The notes under the pieces were generated by a model that saw only the letters and a program-made list of their open reading frames with translations, did no database searches and was not told the DNA's origin. Both the position numbers and the translations under genes were made by a program. A DNA stretch of 64,000 nt from Phialocephala subalpina (Eukaryota; Ascomycota; Leotiomycetes; Helotiales; Mollisiaceae): the NCBI GenBank assembly GCA_900073065.1, contig FJOG01000001.1:2324419-2388418 (forward strand). Direction: 5' to 3'. Positions 38,368-51,445 of this stretch are shown here, piece after piece (the first letter of the stretch is position 1; each line of letters begins with the position of its first letter).

Positions 38368-39005
38368 ATAGGAAAATGGCTTAGGAGATATCCCTTTGGG
38401 CGTGGTTGATGAATTGCATCATACCGTGGCGTTGATCTTTGATTTTCATGGGATGAGATGGATGGATTCACGACTTTTTGTAAGAGTTGATGTACTTTTG
38501 TAAGTTATAGTAGATTCTCTTTTGTTTAAAAGTAGTCGATAATGCAATGCCTTACGAAACCTGCTTGCTTGCTACGTGCTTCCGTTATGACTTCGGTCAT
38601 GCTCTTGCTTATTAGGGTGAAAGAAGGCGAGCTCTTCTGGCTTTCCCCTCAGCATTTCTTGAATGAAGGGTGTCCTACCACATGCCGTTCACCGCTCTTT
38701 CTGTGCTGTGCTCGATCTGCTGGCGGCGTATGATTTGCCGTGAGACCATGCATAATCGAAGGGGAGGATATCAGAGAACATTTGAGACGGGACAGGAACT
38801 AACGAGTCCCACCAAATATATCAGGATGTTCCCCAGAGCTCTTGGGGCTTTGGAGGTCTCGAAGAACCTGGGGAAAACCTCTAGCATGTATGTTCCTGAG
38901 TGAAAACTCTGGGCCTAGCGCGTTACCCCTCATCAGACGCGACTTCCGTTCACAGCTCGCGTTGTAATTCCTACCAACCATTGAACAACCACGATAGCTA
39001 CAAAC
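38368..39005. other. Intergenic: 3' flank of giant gene and promoter of MYND gene
   Basis: About 640 bp without a supported gene lies between two genes on the same strand. I see no notable repeat or motif. Confidence 0.5.
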
Positions 39006-39974
39006 ATGGCTCCTCCCAATTTTCCAAATGGCATGACCCTCCACTCAATTGGGTTCGCCGCTCTCAGATACCCAGAGCTACCACCAAATCCACCTGTGCC
39101 ATTGAACAACCAAGTCGGCGTGCTTCAACATGAACCGCCCGCCGCACAGAACCATGAGGTTGCTCAAATTGCATCACAATACCTCCAGGCTCTTCTTGAA
39201 TACCAAACCAGCGATGATCCTGTCCTCAATGATCCCTCCTCGCCGCAGTACTGTAAGTATTAGGGAAAGAAATACATCCGTGTTCTATATCACCTGATGA
39301 GTTTCTGGGAAGACGATGCCCAAGTTCTTCTGGCGCAATCTTTATTTGAATCTTTATTGAGCAATTGCTAAGTTCTTCGTTGCCTAGACTTCTCGACTGC
39401 CATCTGCCTCCTCAATTTTCTCAACATGAATCCCGATGTCTGCAAACGCATCGCGACACATCCTACCCTCGTCAACAGTGTCGTCGAGAAAATGCTGGCT
39501 CCCGATTTCCCAAACAACATGAAGAATGTCCAACGACCTATGATTGGCCCTTTCCCACCCGCGACATTCGACGATGACTTTGGCAGCATCTTACAATTCT
39601 TGTCAACATTGCTTCTCTACACTGACGAGATGGAGACTCGACACCCACGGATCAATGAGCTGATCCCTAAGCTCCGCACCTGGAAGCAGGAGTATAAACA
39701 TAGTCGTGTCAAGACAATCAGTAGGGCAGCCGACCGATTGGTGGATCAGATTCAAGGCATGGATCGTCAGATGATTACGATGATGAGGAGCATGCAGGAG
39801 CAGAATTTGGTCTGTGGTGTTGCTTCATGTCGGGTCACAGGAGCGAGCATGACGGCGTGCGGTGGTTGTAGAGTTCAGAGGTACTGTAGCAAAGATCACC
39901 AGAAGGCGGATTGGAAGCACCACAAGCATATTTGCAACAAGGGCTTGGTAGACCCAGCTGCTGAAACGACTTAA
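39006..39974 (+). CDS. MYND-type zinc-finger protein
   Basis: Two exons (39006-39252 and 39388-39974) are joined over a 135-nt intron (GTAAGT donor, CCTAG acceptor) and give 277 aa. The N-terminal two thirds are helical and unrecognised. The C-terminus (about residues 225-265) is a MYND finger: CGVASC, CGGC, RYCSKDHQKADWKHHKHIC. The position usually occupied by Cys in the 'SKECQ' motif is His here (SKDHQ), which could still bind zinc. MYND fingers usually mediate protein-protein contacts with proline-rich partners. No SET domain or ankyrin repeat is present, so no enzymatic role can be claimed. The ATG at 39006 (AACATGG) is well placed. Confidence 0.85.
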
Positions 39975-41748
39975 GCTGCCAATTGAAGGGTCAGACTACA
40001 GAACGAAGCCTTTGAGTCGAAGGTCGGGAATAGGAGCAGTTTCTCAGGACACCGGACTGCGAGCTGCGGTGCAATCTCTCCTTGGTCGTGCTGGGTTTCT
40101 CTCTCAGGGTGCCAAAAAAAAGGCGACAGATCAGAGTACCAAAAATTCGGGAACATCTACCAGGGCTTGGATACAAGAACATACAAATCTAGGAATCAAC
40201 TACAGAAAAGTCCCATCAAGTGATGCTCAAATCTGGTTCCAGGCTCACCATTCAAATACGTTCAACGTTAGAGCAATGATCTACGTGCTCTATATCGCCT
40301 GTTCTACGCATTGGGAGGCTCCTTTTCAAGCAAATATGATGGACTTCAAGTGATGTTGGATCTTTCATGCGGTCGTTTCTTAATAGCAATGTTCTAGTTC
40401 CGAAGAGTGACTTTGTCTTTTCGGTCAGCAGTACTCTATTTTGGCTGTCTTTCTCCTCTGCTAGTTCAGCAAGAACTCTTGTATTCGTCTTGCCTTTCCG
40501 ATCTCGTTCGATATCTCTCAAGAAGTGGGATATTGAAAAGTCATCACGTGTAGCACCAACATCCTTCCTTGACAGCACTTCTTCGCTTTCCAACCACCAG
40601 AACGCCAAGTTCAAGATCCAAAACACCTTCAACAGTCTGCTATAATCCAGAGTGCCCCTCTCAGCCTCGTCCTCCCTAGCTCACCTTATCTCAACCCATG
40701 GAGTTGGTAGGTATCGGAACTCCACTCTACCTCGTCGAAGCTCTCTCCATCCCGCCTCTATCTCAACCTCGATCCAACATCAGCATCACGATCCAGAATC
40801 CCATCTCATCCCAAGACCCAATTCTTCCTCCATCATACCGCAGATCCTTCCTCTCATCTCCAATCCCTTTTCAATTCTCTATTTCCCTTTTGTGTTCTTA
40901 TCTAGGAAAATAAATCTCCAAACTCCGCTAATCCAAAATAGGAAATCCAAAGTGGGAGAAAAGGACGGGGGTAAAGATAAGAAGACGCCACAACACCGTA
41001 CCTCAGATTATTTTAGGAAAAGGTCTGTGGAGTTGATGGACAGGGAGGAAAGGCAGAGTGATGCAACCGGGAGACGGGAATGGCGTGTGGGCTGTCCTGG
41101 GGTACAGCATGCATGAGAAGTTGATGTCATGTCTCGGCTTGGCTATTTTGACGACATGTCATGATGTTCATGGCGAGGAGGTGGGCTGTTTCAAGATGCT
41201 ATGATGGAAATTTAGATACATGACAGCTGTTGAGTTCGGGTGAAGATGTGTTGTGATGCCAAGATATGCGGTATAGGAAGGCGCCGATGAGGTCGCGACG
41301 GTGAGATGAGCTGTGTGTTGATTGTGTTCTGAGGGTGGCGTGATGCCAAGAGGGAGTTGCGTCGGTAATGGTGATGGATTGATGACAAGCAAGACATGCA
41401 GTGGCGGAGGTGCAGATCGGAAGTTCGAGACTTGAAGCAAGTCATGATAAGAAAGAGGAGCTGAAGCCAAGTGATAACGAAAAAGGAGAGCTGTAGCTGC
41501 ACTGAAGTAGACTTGGGAGAAAGAAAGCAGATGCATGATGTATGCAATAGGTGTATGTGATTTTGATCGTAACAGTACTATAGGTACAGCAAAGAAATAG
41601 AATCGGAAGGATATATCTCGATCATAAATGTCCCAGCCAGCCAAGAATATCGCTTACGCCTCACCAACTCCGAACATATTCATTCAAAATACGCATCTCA
41701 TCTTATATCCAGCTTTTCTCTTTCCAGCATGAAAAGAATATAAGACGT
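39975..41748. other. Convergent 3' region between MYND gene and ammonium transporter
   Basis: No supported gene lies in about 1.8 kb. The longest frames (40652-41116 plus, 41168-41644 minus) lack an ATG at their first codon and have no motif. Positions 40640-40920 are CT-rich on the plus strand. Confidence 0.5.
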
Positions 41749-43591
41749 TTATACGAAACGCTCGCCGTTCACTGCGCCATTAGGACCGGCACCGTTCGGT
41801 GCGATACCATCCTTCTCCTTGATCCTGTCCTCTGCTGCAATACCATGACGATCACCAATGACTGCACCATGGCCGTTTCCATTTTCGTGTGACCGTTCTG
41901 GTGAGTGCCCGTTGATCATCTCGCTGTGCTGTGTGATACCATGGCGATTTTGGGGCTGTATGTTGCTCTCGGTCTTTTCTGGTTGGTCTGTAGCTGGAGT
42001 CCAGGCAAGATAATCTCTCCTGACCTCAACGTAATCGTAAGCAAACTCTCCAAGTTGGTCATCATCCATTCCGAGAAGTTCGGCTTCTTCGGAAGCTCTG
42101 AGATGAAGACCCGGGATGAAGTTGATGATCAAAGCGATGGTGGCGGACATGCAAAATGCGTAACCAGTGCAGGCGCAGATGTAGGCAACTTGAATGTAGA
42201 GTTGCTTGTAGTTGTGGTTCAACCAGCCGCCGTTTATGACCCCTGTGTTGACACCATCGAGGCCAATAATGTAGTCGGCAGCGAAGAGAGCGTTGAAGAC
42301 GAGACCGACCATGCCGGCGACACCGTGCTCTGCGAACACGTCCATACTATCATCGATGCGGATCCAGAACTTGACTGTAGAAATTTGTCAGTCTTGTAGA
42401 TGCAGACCGGGGATTTAAAACTTACTCTTGGTGGCAAAGTTAGCAACAATGCCAGTAACAATACCGAGAATGACTGAAGCCCAGGGAGTGATGAAACCAG
42501 AGGCTGGAGTCGCAGCCACGAGACCAGAGATACATCCTGAGCACCATCCGACCATAGACCACTTCCTCGCAAGGCGGTAATCAAGAAGACACCAAGTGAT
42601 AGATCCGAACATAGCAGCCAAGCACGAGTTCCAGCATGCCATTACAGCTCTCAGGTTGGCACCGAAGGCAGATCCACCGTTGAATCCCAACCATCCGAAC
42701 CACAGGAGAATCGTTCCGAGAGTGATGAGAGAAACGTTGTGAGGTCTGAAGTTCAGCATCATCTTCTCCTGACGCTTGCCGAGAACCATGGAATATGCGA
42801 GAGCCGAGAGACCGGATCCAATTTCGACGGGTCCACCTCCGGCATAATCGAGTACACCGTATTTGTATCCCCAGCCGTTGATGTTCCAGGCCCAACAGGC
42901 GATGGGACAGTAGACGAGAGTGGCCCAGCAGAAGATGAAGACGAGAGCCGGGACGAGACGGCCACGTTCTGCGACAGCGCCCATGACAATTGCTGCTGTT
43001 GTGGCGCAGAATTGAAGCTGTTCAACATTAGTCTCCGGACCATTGGCGTGAAGTATCTAGGAACTTACCTGGTAAAAAGAGTACAGTAGTTCGGAAATTA
43101 AAGGAGAGCCTGGAGAAGGCGTTCCCAAGGTGTGCATTAATCCAAAATGACCAAGATTACCAATAAATCCATTTGTTGCTGAAGAGCTGAATGCCAGCGA
43201 GTAACCCCAGAAATACCATTGAAATGTAATGATTGAGAATGAAGCCATACACGCCCAGATCATGGACAAAGCAGACTTTCGACGTGCAAGACCTGAGTAT
43301 AGGAAGCCCAGTCCTGGAATCATGAGCAGGACCTGGCATGACGAAATGATGATATATGCTGTGTCTCCAGGATCGAACCATTGATTTAGATTTTCGACGG
43401 CTATAAACTTGTTAGTTTATGGAGGATTGAATTTGTGAAGTTGCTGCGGAAATAAAATTCGGTAGTTGGGAAAGGAGCATTTTCGTACCAGAATCACCAC
43501 CACTGTACCCGCTGCCATTGTAGATTGCTGGTGCTCCAACCCACGCATAGTTGGGAGTATATGTGCCCATGGTTGGAGTTGCCGTCGCCAT
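41749..43591 (-). CDS. Ammonium transporter, Mep/Amt family (Mep1/Mep3-type)
   Basis: Four exons (43591-43489, 43400-43069, 43017-42426, 42374-41749) give 550 aa. The protein imports ammonium across the plasma membrane. It should have eleven transmembrane helices, and family blocks are visible: DTAYIIISSCQVLLMIPGLG, YSGLARRKSALS, QWYFWGYSLAFS, WNINGWGYKYGVLDYAGG, FGWLGFNGGSAFGAN, FAEHGVAGMVG. The first twin-His position is Glu (GPVEIGSG), as in yeast Mep1 and Mep3, while the second His (AEHG) is kept. The C-terminal cytosolic tail carries the regulatory block LLGMDDDQLGEFAYDYVEVRRDY and a Gly/Asn/His-rich extension. The ATG at 43591 was chosen because the longer frame begins at a TTG. Nitrogen-source control is likely by family. 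Two GATAA-type sites (43752-43757, 43817-43822) lie upstream. Confidence 0.93.
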
Positions 43592-43667
43592 TTCGAGGAA
43601 ACTCAATTGAGAATCCCGCTCAGTTTTTGTTGATGTGTGCCGACCTCGGCGTTCCCTCTGAATGACG

Positions 43668-43674
43668 TATATAA
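43668..43674 (-). promoter_or_regulatory. TATA-like element upstream of the ammonium transporter
   Basis: TTATATA on the minus strand lies about 80 nt upstream of the start codon at 43591. Candidate GATA-factor sites follow further upstream at 43752 and 43817. The call rests on motif and position only. Confidence 0.35.
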
Positions 43675-46600
43675 GTGGTATCTATGATCGGACGATACCT
43701 CGCTGTCGAAAACACAACACTGAAATTGGGAGGTTAGGAGGAGGTGGTGGAGGATAAGGGGCGAGGAAGGGTGAGAGGATGTATGTATGTTAACTCAGAA
43801 ACAAGTTGCTGGGCAAAGATAAAGGAAATAGATATCAGTGGGCCTGCTATGTTTGGAGGACACTTGGAATGTACTAAAAGCTTGAGTTAGATCCAGCCCA
43901 GAACAGCTGGAAGAAATCGGGGATCTCAGGTCTTTAGTACTGCCACCAGCAGCAATAGCTCGACCACCCACGCATCCCAAGCTCAAGCTATGAAATACCA
44001 AGACTTTACACCACGGAGACCAGGACCGGAGCGGTAGGGGGCAACGAAGAAAAAGCAAGGTACGCTACTCAATCGCTACAGAGCTGGATGTCAACACGCG
44101 ACTCTCCATACAAGCAGCTCGACTGACCACTGAGAACTTTTGCCTCGCGGTGAACCCGGTCTGACTTTTGGGTACCGTGGTAAAAGTAAGCGGACTCGGC
44201 GGCAGACAGATCTGTCTAGCAGATCTGCGTGCGGATATGGAACAGAGTGGAGAGGTTCCCTGCAAGCAGCGAGAGCCGACGTGGGACACAGACCCGGATC
44301 GAGGCGGTCGTGATGTTAACAGCCTCATTCGTTGGATACCTTTTTCCAGACATCAGGGAATGACAAGCTGCCCCTCTGGACAGACGGGTAAGATGACAGG
44401 CGAGTACTTTCCGTGCCACTACGTGGCTATACTATACGGCAATAATTGTACATGAGGATTCAGGAAACCTCCGAGTGGAGTGAGATCAGATGTCGTGACT
44501 GGAAAACGAGAGGGTTTATTGTTCCAGAAACACTAGACGATTGGGCAGATGCAATATCAGGACCTTCCTTGCCATGGAAGAAATTCGTGGGTATCAAATT
44601 TCTTGCTGCATCACCAGCTGCGAAATCGCATGCAGCAGAGCACGTCTTTCGACCGGAGCAAAAGATTGTTCTTCGACCAGGGGTGACATTCATGCATGGC
44701 ATACTTCGACGAGGCTGCGGCTGGGCATGGGGGATGCGGCATCCCAATTTCAAGGTATTTTCAATACGTACCTGTATCGTCGACTGACCATTCACCACTC
44801 CCACTTCAAGCCCATTGTGCACCCATGAAGTAACAGAATGGTTCAGTTTGTGGGGTTGAGACAGGGCTGGAAAATAAGTTCATGCGGCTACGCCCTTGTC
44901 TCCGTAAAGAGACATATTTTTGATTCGAATATCAAAATATCGTGAATGCCACGACGAGGAGATCGATGGCTTCCAAGACGAATTGACGCTGTGGCTGCTT
45001 GTAGTGCTTGGCTTTTGCTGCCGCGCGTGATTCTTGCCTTTTTTCGATGCATACATATCAAAGATGGTTTGTCGATCAGGTGAAATATCTCGATGCTCGA
45101 TGTGACCTCGAACTCTCGATACCGACAGAGCTCCATGGCCTGTTCCTTCCCGCTTCCGTCACCGTGCTGACCCCAACTTTCTCCTCTTTTCATGTGGCTT
45201 GAAAAAAGTAAATTCTGTTCAGGTACCAAGTATCTTGTCAGCATCTTGTGCAGCTGCAGCAGAAATATGAGGCATTTCCAAAGTCGTATTTCCTCCCCTC
45301 GTTTCGATCACCGTCACGCTTCAGAGCAGAATTTTCCTCCTCATCCTTCCGCGGCCGATCCCCTTTTCTTCCGCTGTCTCATCCTCACCTGATTCCTTGC
45401 AATGACATATTTTTTACTGTGCCATCTCGCCATGGAAAATTTCTGAATCACGAACAACAATCTCAAGAGGTCAGAGATAAGATGAGCAGAATAGGTATAG
45501 TCTTATCTGTCGTTGGAAAGAACCAATGAGAGCTGAGTCATTGCCGAGAGTATTACACAACGTTTTGACTGCGTTTTTTTGATGTCAAGGTCCCTGGATC
45601 GGCTTGGCTCCGCTTTTCCTTTGGCGAGACCATCTGTCGATGTGGTGCGTGGGCTGCAGATGGCATTTTGAGGCGAACACGTGGTAGAAGATGTGGGATG
45701 GTCCCTGAAGGTCGTCAGTGATGGATTTGCTTGATGTCTTGAATATGAAACTTCAGCGAGTCTGCATACAAATGCAATTGGATATCCCGAACAATTTGGG
45801 GCATTTATACTGGCTCCATTTCAACCGTTCAAGTTGAACCAGGCGATAGATTTATTTGGTGTTTTGGTGAATGACCGATGATTTAGATGCCATGGGAAGT
45901 GATACTTCAGAACAACGTCTTTCGAATGGAAGAGTTGGACCCCGGCCACATTTTTGCTCTCATTCGCGTTCCTTATCCCCCGACTTCAATCGATTTTATT
46001 CTGATATATATAAGTCTATCAGGACAGAAATTGAAGAGCTTCCAATCGAAACGATAAGTGAGATGAGGCTCTTCCACAATCCTCCGTACACGACAAGTTG
46101 TCCTAGCAAAACATTACCTTCAGCTAGCGTGGACGGCGAGATCGTATTCTACAAATGAATGCGTCCAATTCTTGAAGAACAAGTTTTACCCCGACTCTTG
46201 GGAAGTTTATCGTTCCTTCATAAAGGGCATTTTTAATTCTCAGTCAATTTTTGTTAAATCTAAGTAATAAATCTAAGTCATCCGATATTGGATCATAAAC
46301 ATGATGCACAGCCAGAAGTGACCACGTCGTTGCTGTTCATAAATTGAGTCCTCCATATTTGATTGTTTTCGTTGACTTGGGCTTCCATGAGACTTCAGCT
46401 ATAAAAAGGGGCAGCTCGGTTAACATTTGCAATAAAAAATATGAATCTCTTGAATCATTCATGATATGTTTAGGACAATAGAGGTGAGAAGGCCTTTCAT
46501 TAGACCAGCTTGACTTAACTCTCTTCCCCCTCATTAGGTTGTTCGTACTTGCGCTTTCTGGGATATCTGACTTGCCACTTGAAGAGCATGGTTGCCCTTG

Positions 46601-47428
46601 ACATATTCGTGGTACTGTAGCAGTTCGTGAAGCAAGCAAGAACAAACATGGACAGCTTCCAAAGGTCATATTATATGTTTCTCGAACGAGACCAGCATTC
46701 ATCCACGAATCCTGCCTCCCCGTAACAGGAGACTGGATATCAACCGCCGACCCCTGTCCTCTCCGATACCTAATTCACCACCCTCCAAAAACTCCGTCTA
46801 TCACCAAAATCCCCCATGTTCCGTCTCCCCTGGACCATCGCGCCGAAAGTCGCACATATGATAGATGTCGCCAACCCACTCCATAGCATCATTGAGGAAG
46901 CGATGTGGGCTGGACATAAATTGTACCAGATTATTTGGGATAAGTTGACGAGGGATACGTATCCGAACCCGATTGAAGTGGACAACATCCATAACAGTCA
47001 GCAAGCAATGTCACACAAGAAATATTCTTCTTCTCTCCGCCAACGGTGTTCTTGGGACAATTAGGTAGTAGAAACCGACTGGCAGAGGACTATATTCAGA
47101 GAGGGACATTGTGTTCATTCTCTGCGTAGCCTCGGCGCGCCCGTGACCTTAGGTGCCTGAGGCTGTAGCCTCACACCAACTGCTCCAATTTCAAAGTGTT
47201 GCTCCCTCATATTGGGCAATGAAGATTATGCTCGAGTGAGGTCCTGGTGCGCTTTCTGGCGTGGAAACAGAGCCCAACGAGGATCACCTGCATCGCTTGT
47301 TGCGCTCTAAGGTCGAGTTTCGAATTTAGGTCTTGCTGGACCACCCCTCCATCTGCGATGGCTTCCATCTTTCGCATTGGTGATGTGCTGGTATTTATAC
47401 TCGTCATCTAGGTCGGGGAGCTCGCTCG

Positions 47429-47720
47429 CTACGCTTTGAACACTTCCAGCACTCGATTGGAATTCGAGTCGATAATGTGCATCTTAGGGCCGTTGATCGG
47501 GGCAGATATGTGTCGTGTGTAACCTAGGGTGTAGCTTCGGCCCTTCAGGCTATGTCGAGAATACTCGAAAGTCTTGAGTCTGAAGGCGGATCTTAGGTAT
47601 CTGCTCCGTCCTATGCCTGGAGTTTTGTGAGACTCCCTGAAGCAATTATGTGTCAGCAACCTGGGGTATACTGCATCGCAGAGTTGGAGCCCAGGGTTCG
47701 CCTCTTGATCTAGCCGCCTA
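47429..47720 (-). pseudogene. Possible decayed HET-domain fragment
   Basis: Two minus-strand frames carry pieces that resemble the start of a heterokaryon-incompatibility domain: IPKIRLQT in one frame, then SLKGRSYTLGYT followed by INGPKMHIIDSN in the next. HET domains typically read IRLL...SL...YxALSYTWG. The switch of frame and the stops around it would make this a relic. The resemblance is weak and by eye. Confidence 0.25.
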
Positions 47721-48700
47721 GGCCACTTATCAGGGATGCCAGAGTGTTGTTGTTATCGTCTTCGAAAACTAATCCCCCTGTAGCAATCTGCAAGACATGT
47801 GGGAGAAAGATGCCAAAAGTGACTAAAAGTTAATAGAGATTGTAGCCGGCAATTGGACTGGATAAGAGGTATTCGTTCTAATCGAGAAAGTGTTTGAATT
47901 GTCGAAGGCGGAATTCGGTCTATCGGCATCGTTTTGACTTGAAAAGCCTTCGAAGTATGTTATTGATGATCTGCGGAGTCCTCTCTCTTTTGGCAACTCC
48001 TTGGTTCTTCTGCATTTCGGTGCCGCGTACACGCTCCCATTGCCTCTCCGGGCATATCCTCAAGCTGTATGCTCCTTTGTAGTATATATGCGTCTGCCAT
48101 TCGTGTCTCGTGGTCTTCAAAGTGAAATGTTTCACCTGTGGTTCTCGTCGTAAGCCGTGCTTGGAGGTGAGATTTCTGTTTCTGTAATGTTAGAGCCTCC
48201 AGTCAGTCATCTCCCAGCCTAAACTAAGGATTTGCTCGGAGTGTAGAGCAATAGAAGTCTTCCCTAGCCAGTACTCGAGTAGTCATCAATCTCTTCCAAT
48301 GGAACCAGATTCATCTATGAGAGTGGTCTTAGAGCAGAGTGCGTCTCAGTTTCATGCCGGATGGTTAGTATGTAGATTAAGCTGCTCTTACCAGAATAAC
48401 TTGACTGTATTGAGGATACAGAGAGCAGAAAAGAACCATCTGCAGAAGCGCAGGGCAATACACATGTAGACAAGGCCCCGGAATGTCTCGCAGGCAGCGG
48501 CAGATCCTGCATGGCCGGTAGTGACGATAAGGAGGTGGTCCGAGCGCGAGGCTCGTCAGCCTCGAAGACGAACGTGCTCGTCATTCGATCTCAACCATTA
48601 ACACAACATCATGGGCAGTTGACAGAAGCCACTTCTTTGCTCTTACAGACTTATTTCTTCAATTTCCTACCGACTGCTTGTCTGCAAAAGCAAATGCACC

Positions 48701-51408
48701 ATGGACGGCCCAGGACACTCTCCGATGGACATTTCACGCCGTCGTAGGAGGGCTTTCCAGGAAGTGGAAACACGCAATTATGCTGCACAAAAGAGCTTCC
48801 ATCGGGTGAGTGCATGTCAAAGTGAGCAAATTTAGATCACATACTAATGCAATCCAAGTATCCTCGTTCCCCTGAAGGCCTTCCTGATAACGTCCCACAA
48901 GTCCTAGGATGGAGATTGAATTTGGTGGCTCTCTCAGCAAGCCATAATGTGAGTATGGATATCTGTACAGTTTATAACTCAAGATTTTCTGGAACTTCTA
49001 TTGATACCCTTCGTTACTTGCCCCTCGAATCATTTTCAGCATGCTGAATTGACCCTCTAGCCCTAATTGCATTCTTTAGTCTTTATAAGTAGACTAGAGA
49101 ATGTCTAGCCCATTGTTCCAGTCGCAGTACTCATATAGTGATTTTGTGCTAACAGATAGGCAGCTTTACTTTACTGCCTCTGCTGATACAATTCACGTAT
49201 TCGTCCCTCGAGACGTCAGGAACACAATTCTGGGCGAGCCAGACCTCATACTCCACCTTCCCAGGTCTCTCAAAGCTACGCATGTCGGAGGCTACATATC
49301 CTCGACCATACCACACGGTATCAATAATATGAAGGTCGGAGATTTGGGCAATCTGGAGATACTGCTGGTGGCATGTGATGATGGCGATGTCATTGCGCTC
49401 TATACGCACCTTATCAAACACGAGGTCCAACTTGCCATGAAACAAGATCATACTACCCCTCTAGTCAAGATGATGAGACCGTAAGCTGCCGATTCTTTCT
49501 TACAAGACCTCGACTGATATACAGCAGGTACTTCATTCAAAATGTCGGCATCAGCGCTTGGGGCCTAGCAGTACATAAGCAATCGCGACTTATAGCTGTT
49601 GGCTCGAACCTCAAGCAGATTACAGTATTTGCTCCTGCGTGTAACGAGCCGCCCAAACAAGACTATCATGACGGCCTCGCCGATTCCTTCTCACAGACAG
49701 GTATTGGTTCGAAGCCTAAATTAACTTCATCAGGCACTGGCCATTCGGGTGGTATGGAACCCATGCCTCGGGGTGGTGCCATCCCATTAGGTACGGTTCT
49801 CGTTACATACAGTGAGGTGGAGAGTTGGCATGATCCGGATTGGATGGTATCAGCTTTCTTGTTTGAGGGTAAGTCTCATAACGTCTGATGATTTAGAACG
49901 TGGATCTAACAACTTGTCTAGCAAGGCTTTATCTAAATATTGTGATTCAAGTTACACTACCCCCCTCGAGTCACAATATACCCTCTCTAGATTTCACTAG
50001 TGATGGGAAGGGAGATGCACTCGCGGTAGTTGCAGCCGATGTCAACGGAAACCTAGTAAGTGTGACCTTCTTTCACAGGATGCCCAGTGTAAATGCCATG
50101 TGCTGAATGGAATTATCAGTGGCAATTTAATCTGTACAACTCGACGATGATCAGACTACCAACTATGAAAGACGAGATCAGTCATAATGCGGACAAAATG
50201 GGCTGGGGAGTGGTAGCTATACCACCTGGTATGATCAAAGAGGAGCAGCTGTAAGTATTGTCAATCACAAATTGCTACAATACCATCTCACATCGTATAG
50301 GCCGCATGCCGCCCTAGGCAGTTGGAATGTCAAGGATTCATGGCGTCTAAAATCCCGGCTCGAACGATATCACGCCTGCTTCGACATAACTCACAGTGTT
50401 GCGGAGATAGAGCATCCTGCTCTAAGATATCATCCTGCATTTGGAGCAAACCACTTCAGCCAGGCGGGTCGTCCAGTAGAAAACTGCGTTCCTTGTCTTG
50501 AGAACGACGAAAGCTCCGACGCCTTCTTTCCTTTCGATGGCAGAGCGATTACCAGTGCCTTCGAGGACAAGTGCATGAAATTACTACAACCGAACCATGC
50601 CTCGTTCTGGACATTCGATATCTGGGAGAAGGAAAAGAACGCTTTGCTCCAGGCCGATCCTTTTCTAGAAAAAGATCGCCTTGCCAATCTGTTCGCCGGC
50701 AAATTGGCTCTGGTGCGAAGTAACTCTGTCTGGCCGATCAAGGCTATTCAAAAAATACTCCTAAAGTCACCTGAAGAAAGAAATCGTCAGAACGAAGGAT
50801 CCTTCGAGCGGTTCATGAGTGGCCAAGCGCCGTTCGGATTTCTGCCTGGAGCGGAACTCCACCAACGAGAGAGGGAACCCCTTCCTCGCACCTCGAGCCA
50901 CTCCGCCATACTCATGTGCCATCGCTCCGACATCCATTTTCTGCCAGCAGACGAGACTCTCCCGCCCACGATTTGCAAGGGCATGTTGAGGCAAATCATG
51001 CCGCCCAATGTCCTTGACGCCGTGGGACCATATGATCGCCTCTGTATGCAAGTTCTGATCCCCGATCTCTCTATAATAGTCGTCGGAACGCAGGCGGGGC
51101 GCGTGGCGCTGGTCACTCCCACACGAATGTCCATTCATATGTCGGAGGCTGTTACGATGCGGGTAGAGCTTATTCTACCGCTGAAGAAGCAGGAGGATAA
51201 TGACCGTCCTTGGACGGAGCCTCTACTCGGAGTGGCAGCAGCTCCGGTCTGGAGAGGAGAGAGGAAGGAGGTGGAAGGGGAGGAGTGGAAGGAGGGGAGG
51301 AAGGATGTCCGGGCTAAGGCCTGGAGATTGTTTTTGCACTATATGGATCATACGGTCCTTACATATGAGCTCTTTCGCGGCGGGAAGGAGGAGTTGGTGG
51401 TCTTGTAA
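48701..51408 (+). CDS. CRT10: CRT10-family protein
   Basis: Seven exons (48701-48805, 48859-48948, 49164-49480, 49528-49868, 49922-50055, 50120-50250, 50301-51408) give 741 aa in a continuous frame. The start has a strong context (CACCATGG). Recognisable family blocks are NLYFTASADTIHVFVP, then LLVACDDGDVIALYT, then ISAWGLAVHKQSRLIAVGSN, then HNIPSLDF and VAADVNGNL. These are propeller-like strands. Yeast Crt10 affects transcription of ribonucleotide reductase genes and binds the Rtt101-Mms1 ubiquitin ligase, so a role in the replication-stress response is a reasonable inference. The C-terminal part has a conserved-looking block LCMQVLIPDLSIIVVGTQAGRVALVTP (27 residues, 51040-51120), ending in an Arg/Glu-rich insertion. 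The third exon's start follows an unusually long 215-nt intron. Confidence 0.82.
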
Positions 51409-51445
51409 ATGGAGTGGGGCGGAGTGGTGCGGCTTTGCCTTCGTG

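Larger units (their letters stand above)
43592..48700. other. Gene-poor interval between ammonium transporter and CRT10-like gene
   Basis: About 5.1 kb without a convincing gene. Short ATG-started frames exist at 44452-44787 (111 aa), 45871-46158 (95 aa) and 46816-47064 (82 aa). None shows a known motif and I cannot tell them from chance. A possible decayed HET-like fragment lies at 47429-47720 on the minus strand. Confidence 0.45.

Noticed and set aside
41168..41644. 158-codon minus-strand frame
   Set aside because: It starts at TTG, has no motif, and lies in the 3' flank of the ammonium transporter.
44452..44787. 111-codon ATG-started plus-strand frame
   Set aside because: An equally long frame exists on the opposite strand over the same bases. 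Neither has a motif, so there is no basis for choosing one as a gene.
47158..47173. TGAGGCTGTAGCCTCA, a perfect short inverted repeat
   Set aside because: A 7-bp stem with a 2-nt loop is too short to stand out from chance in 64 kb and has no supporting context.
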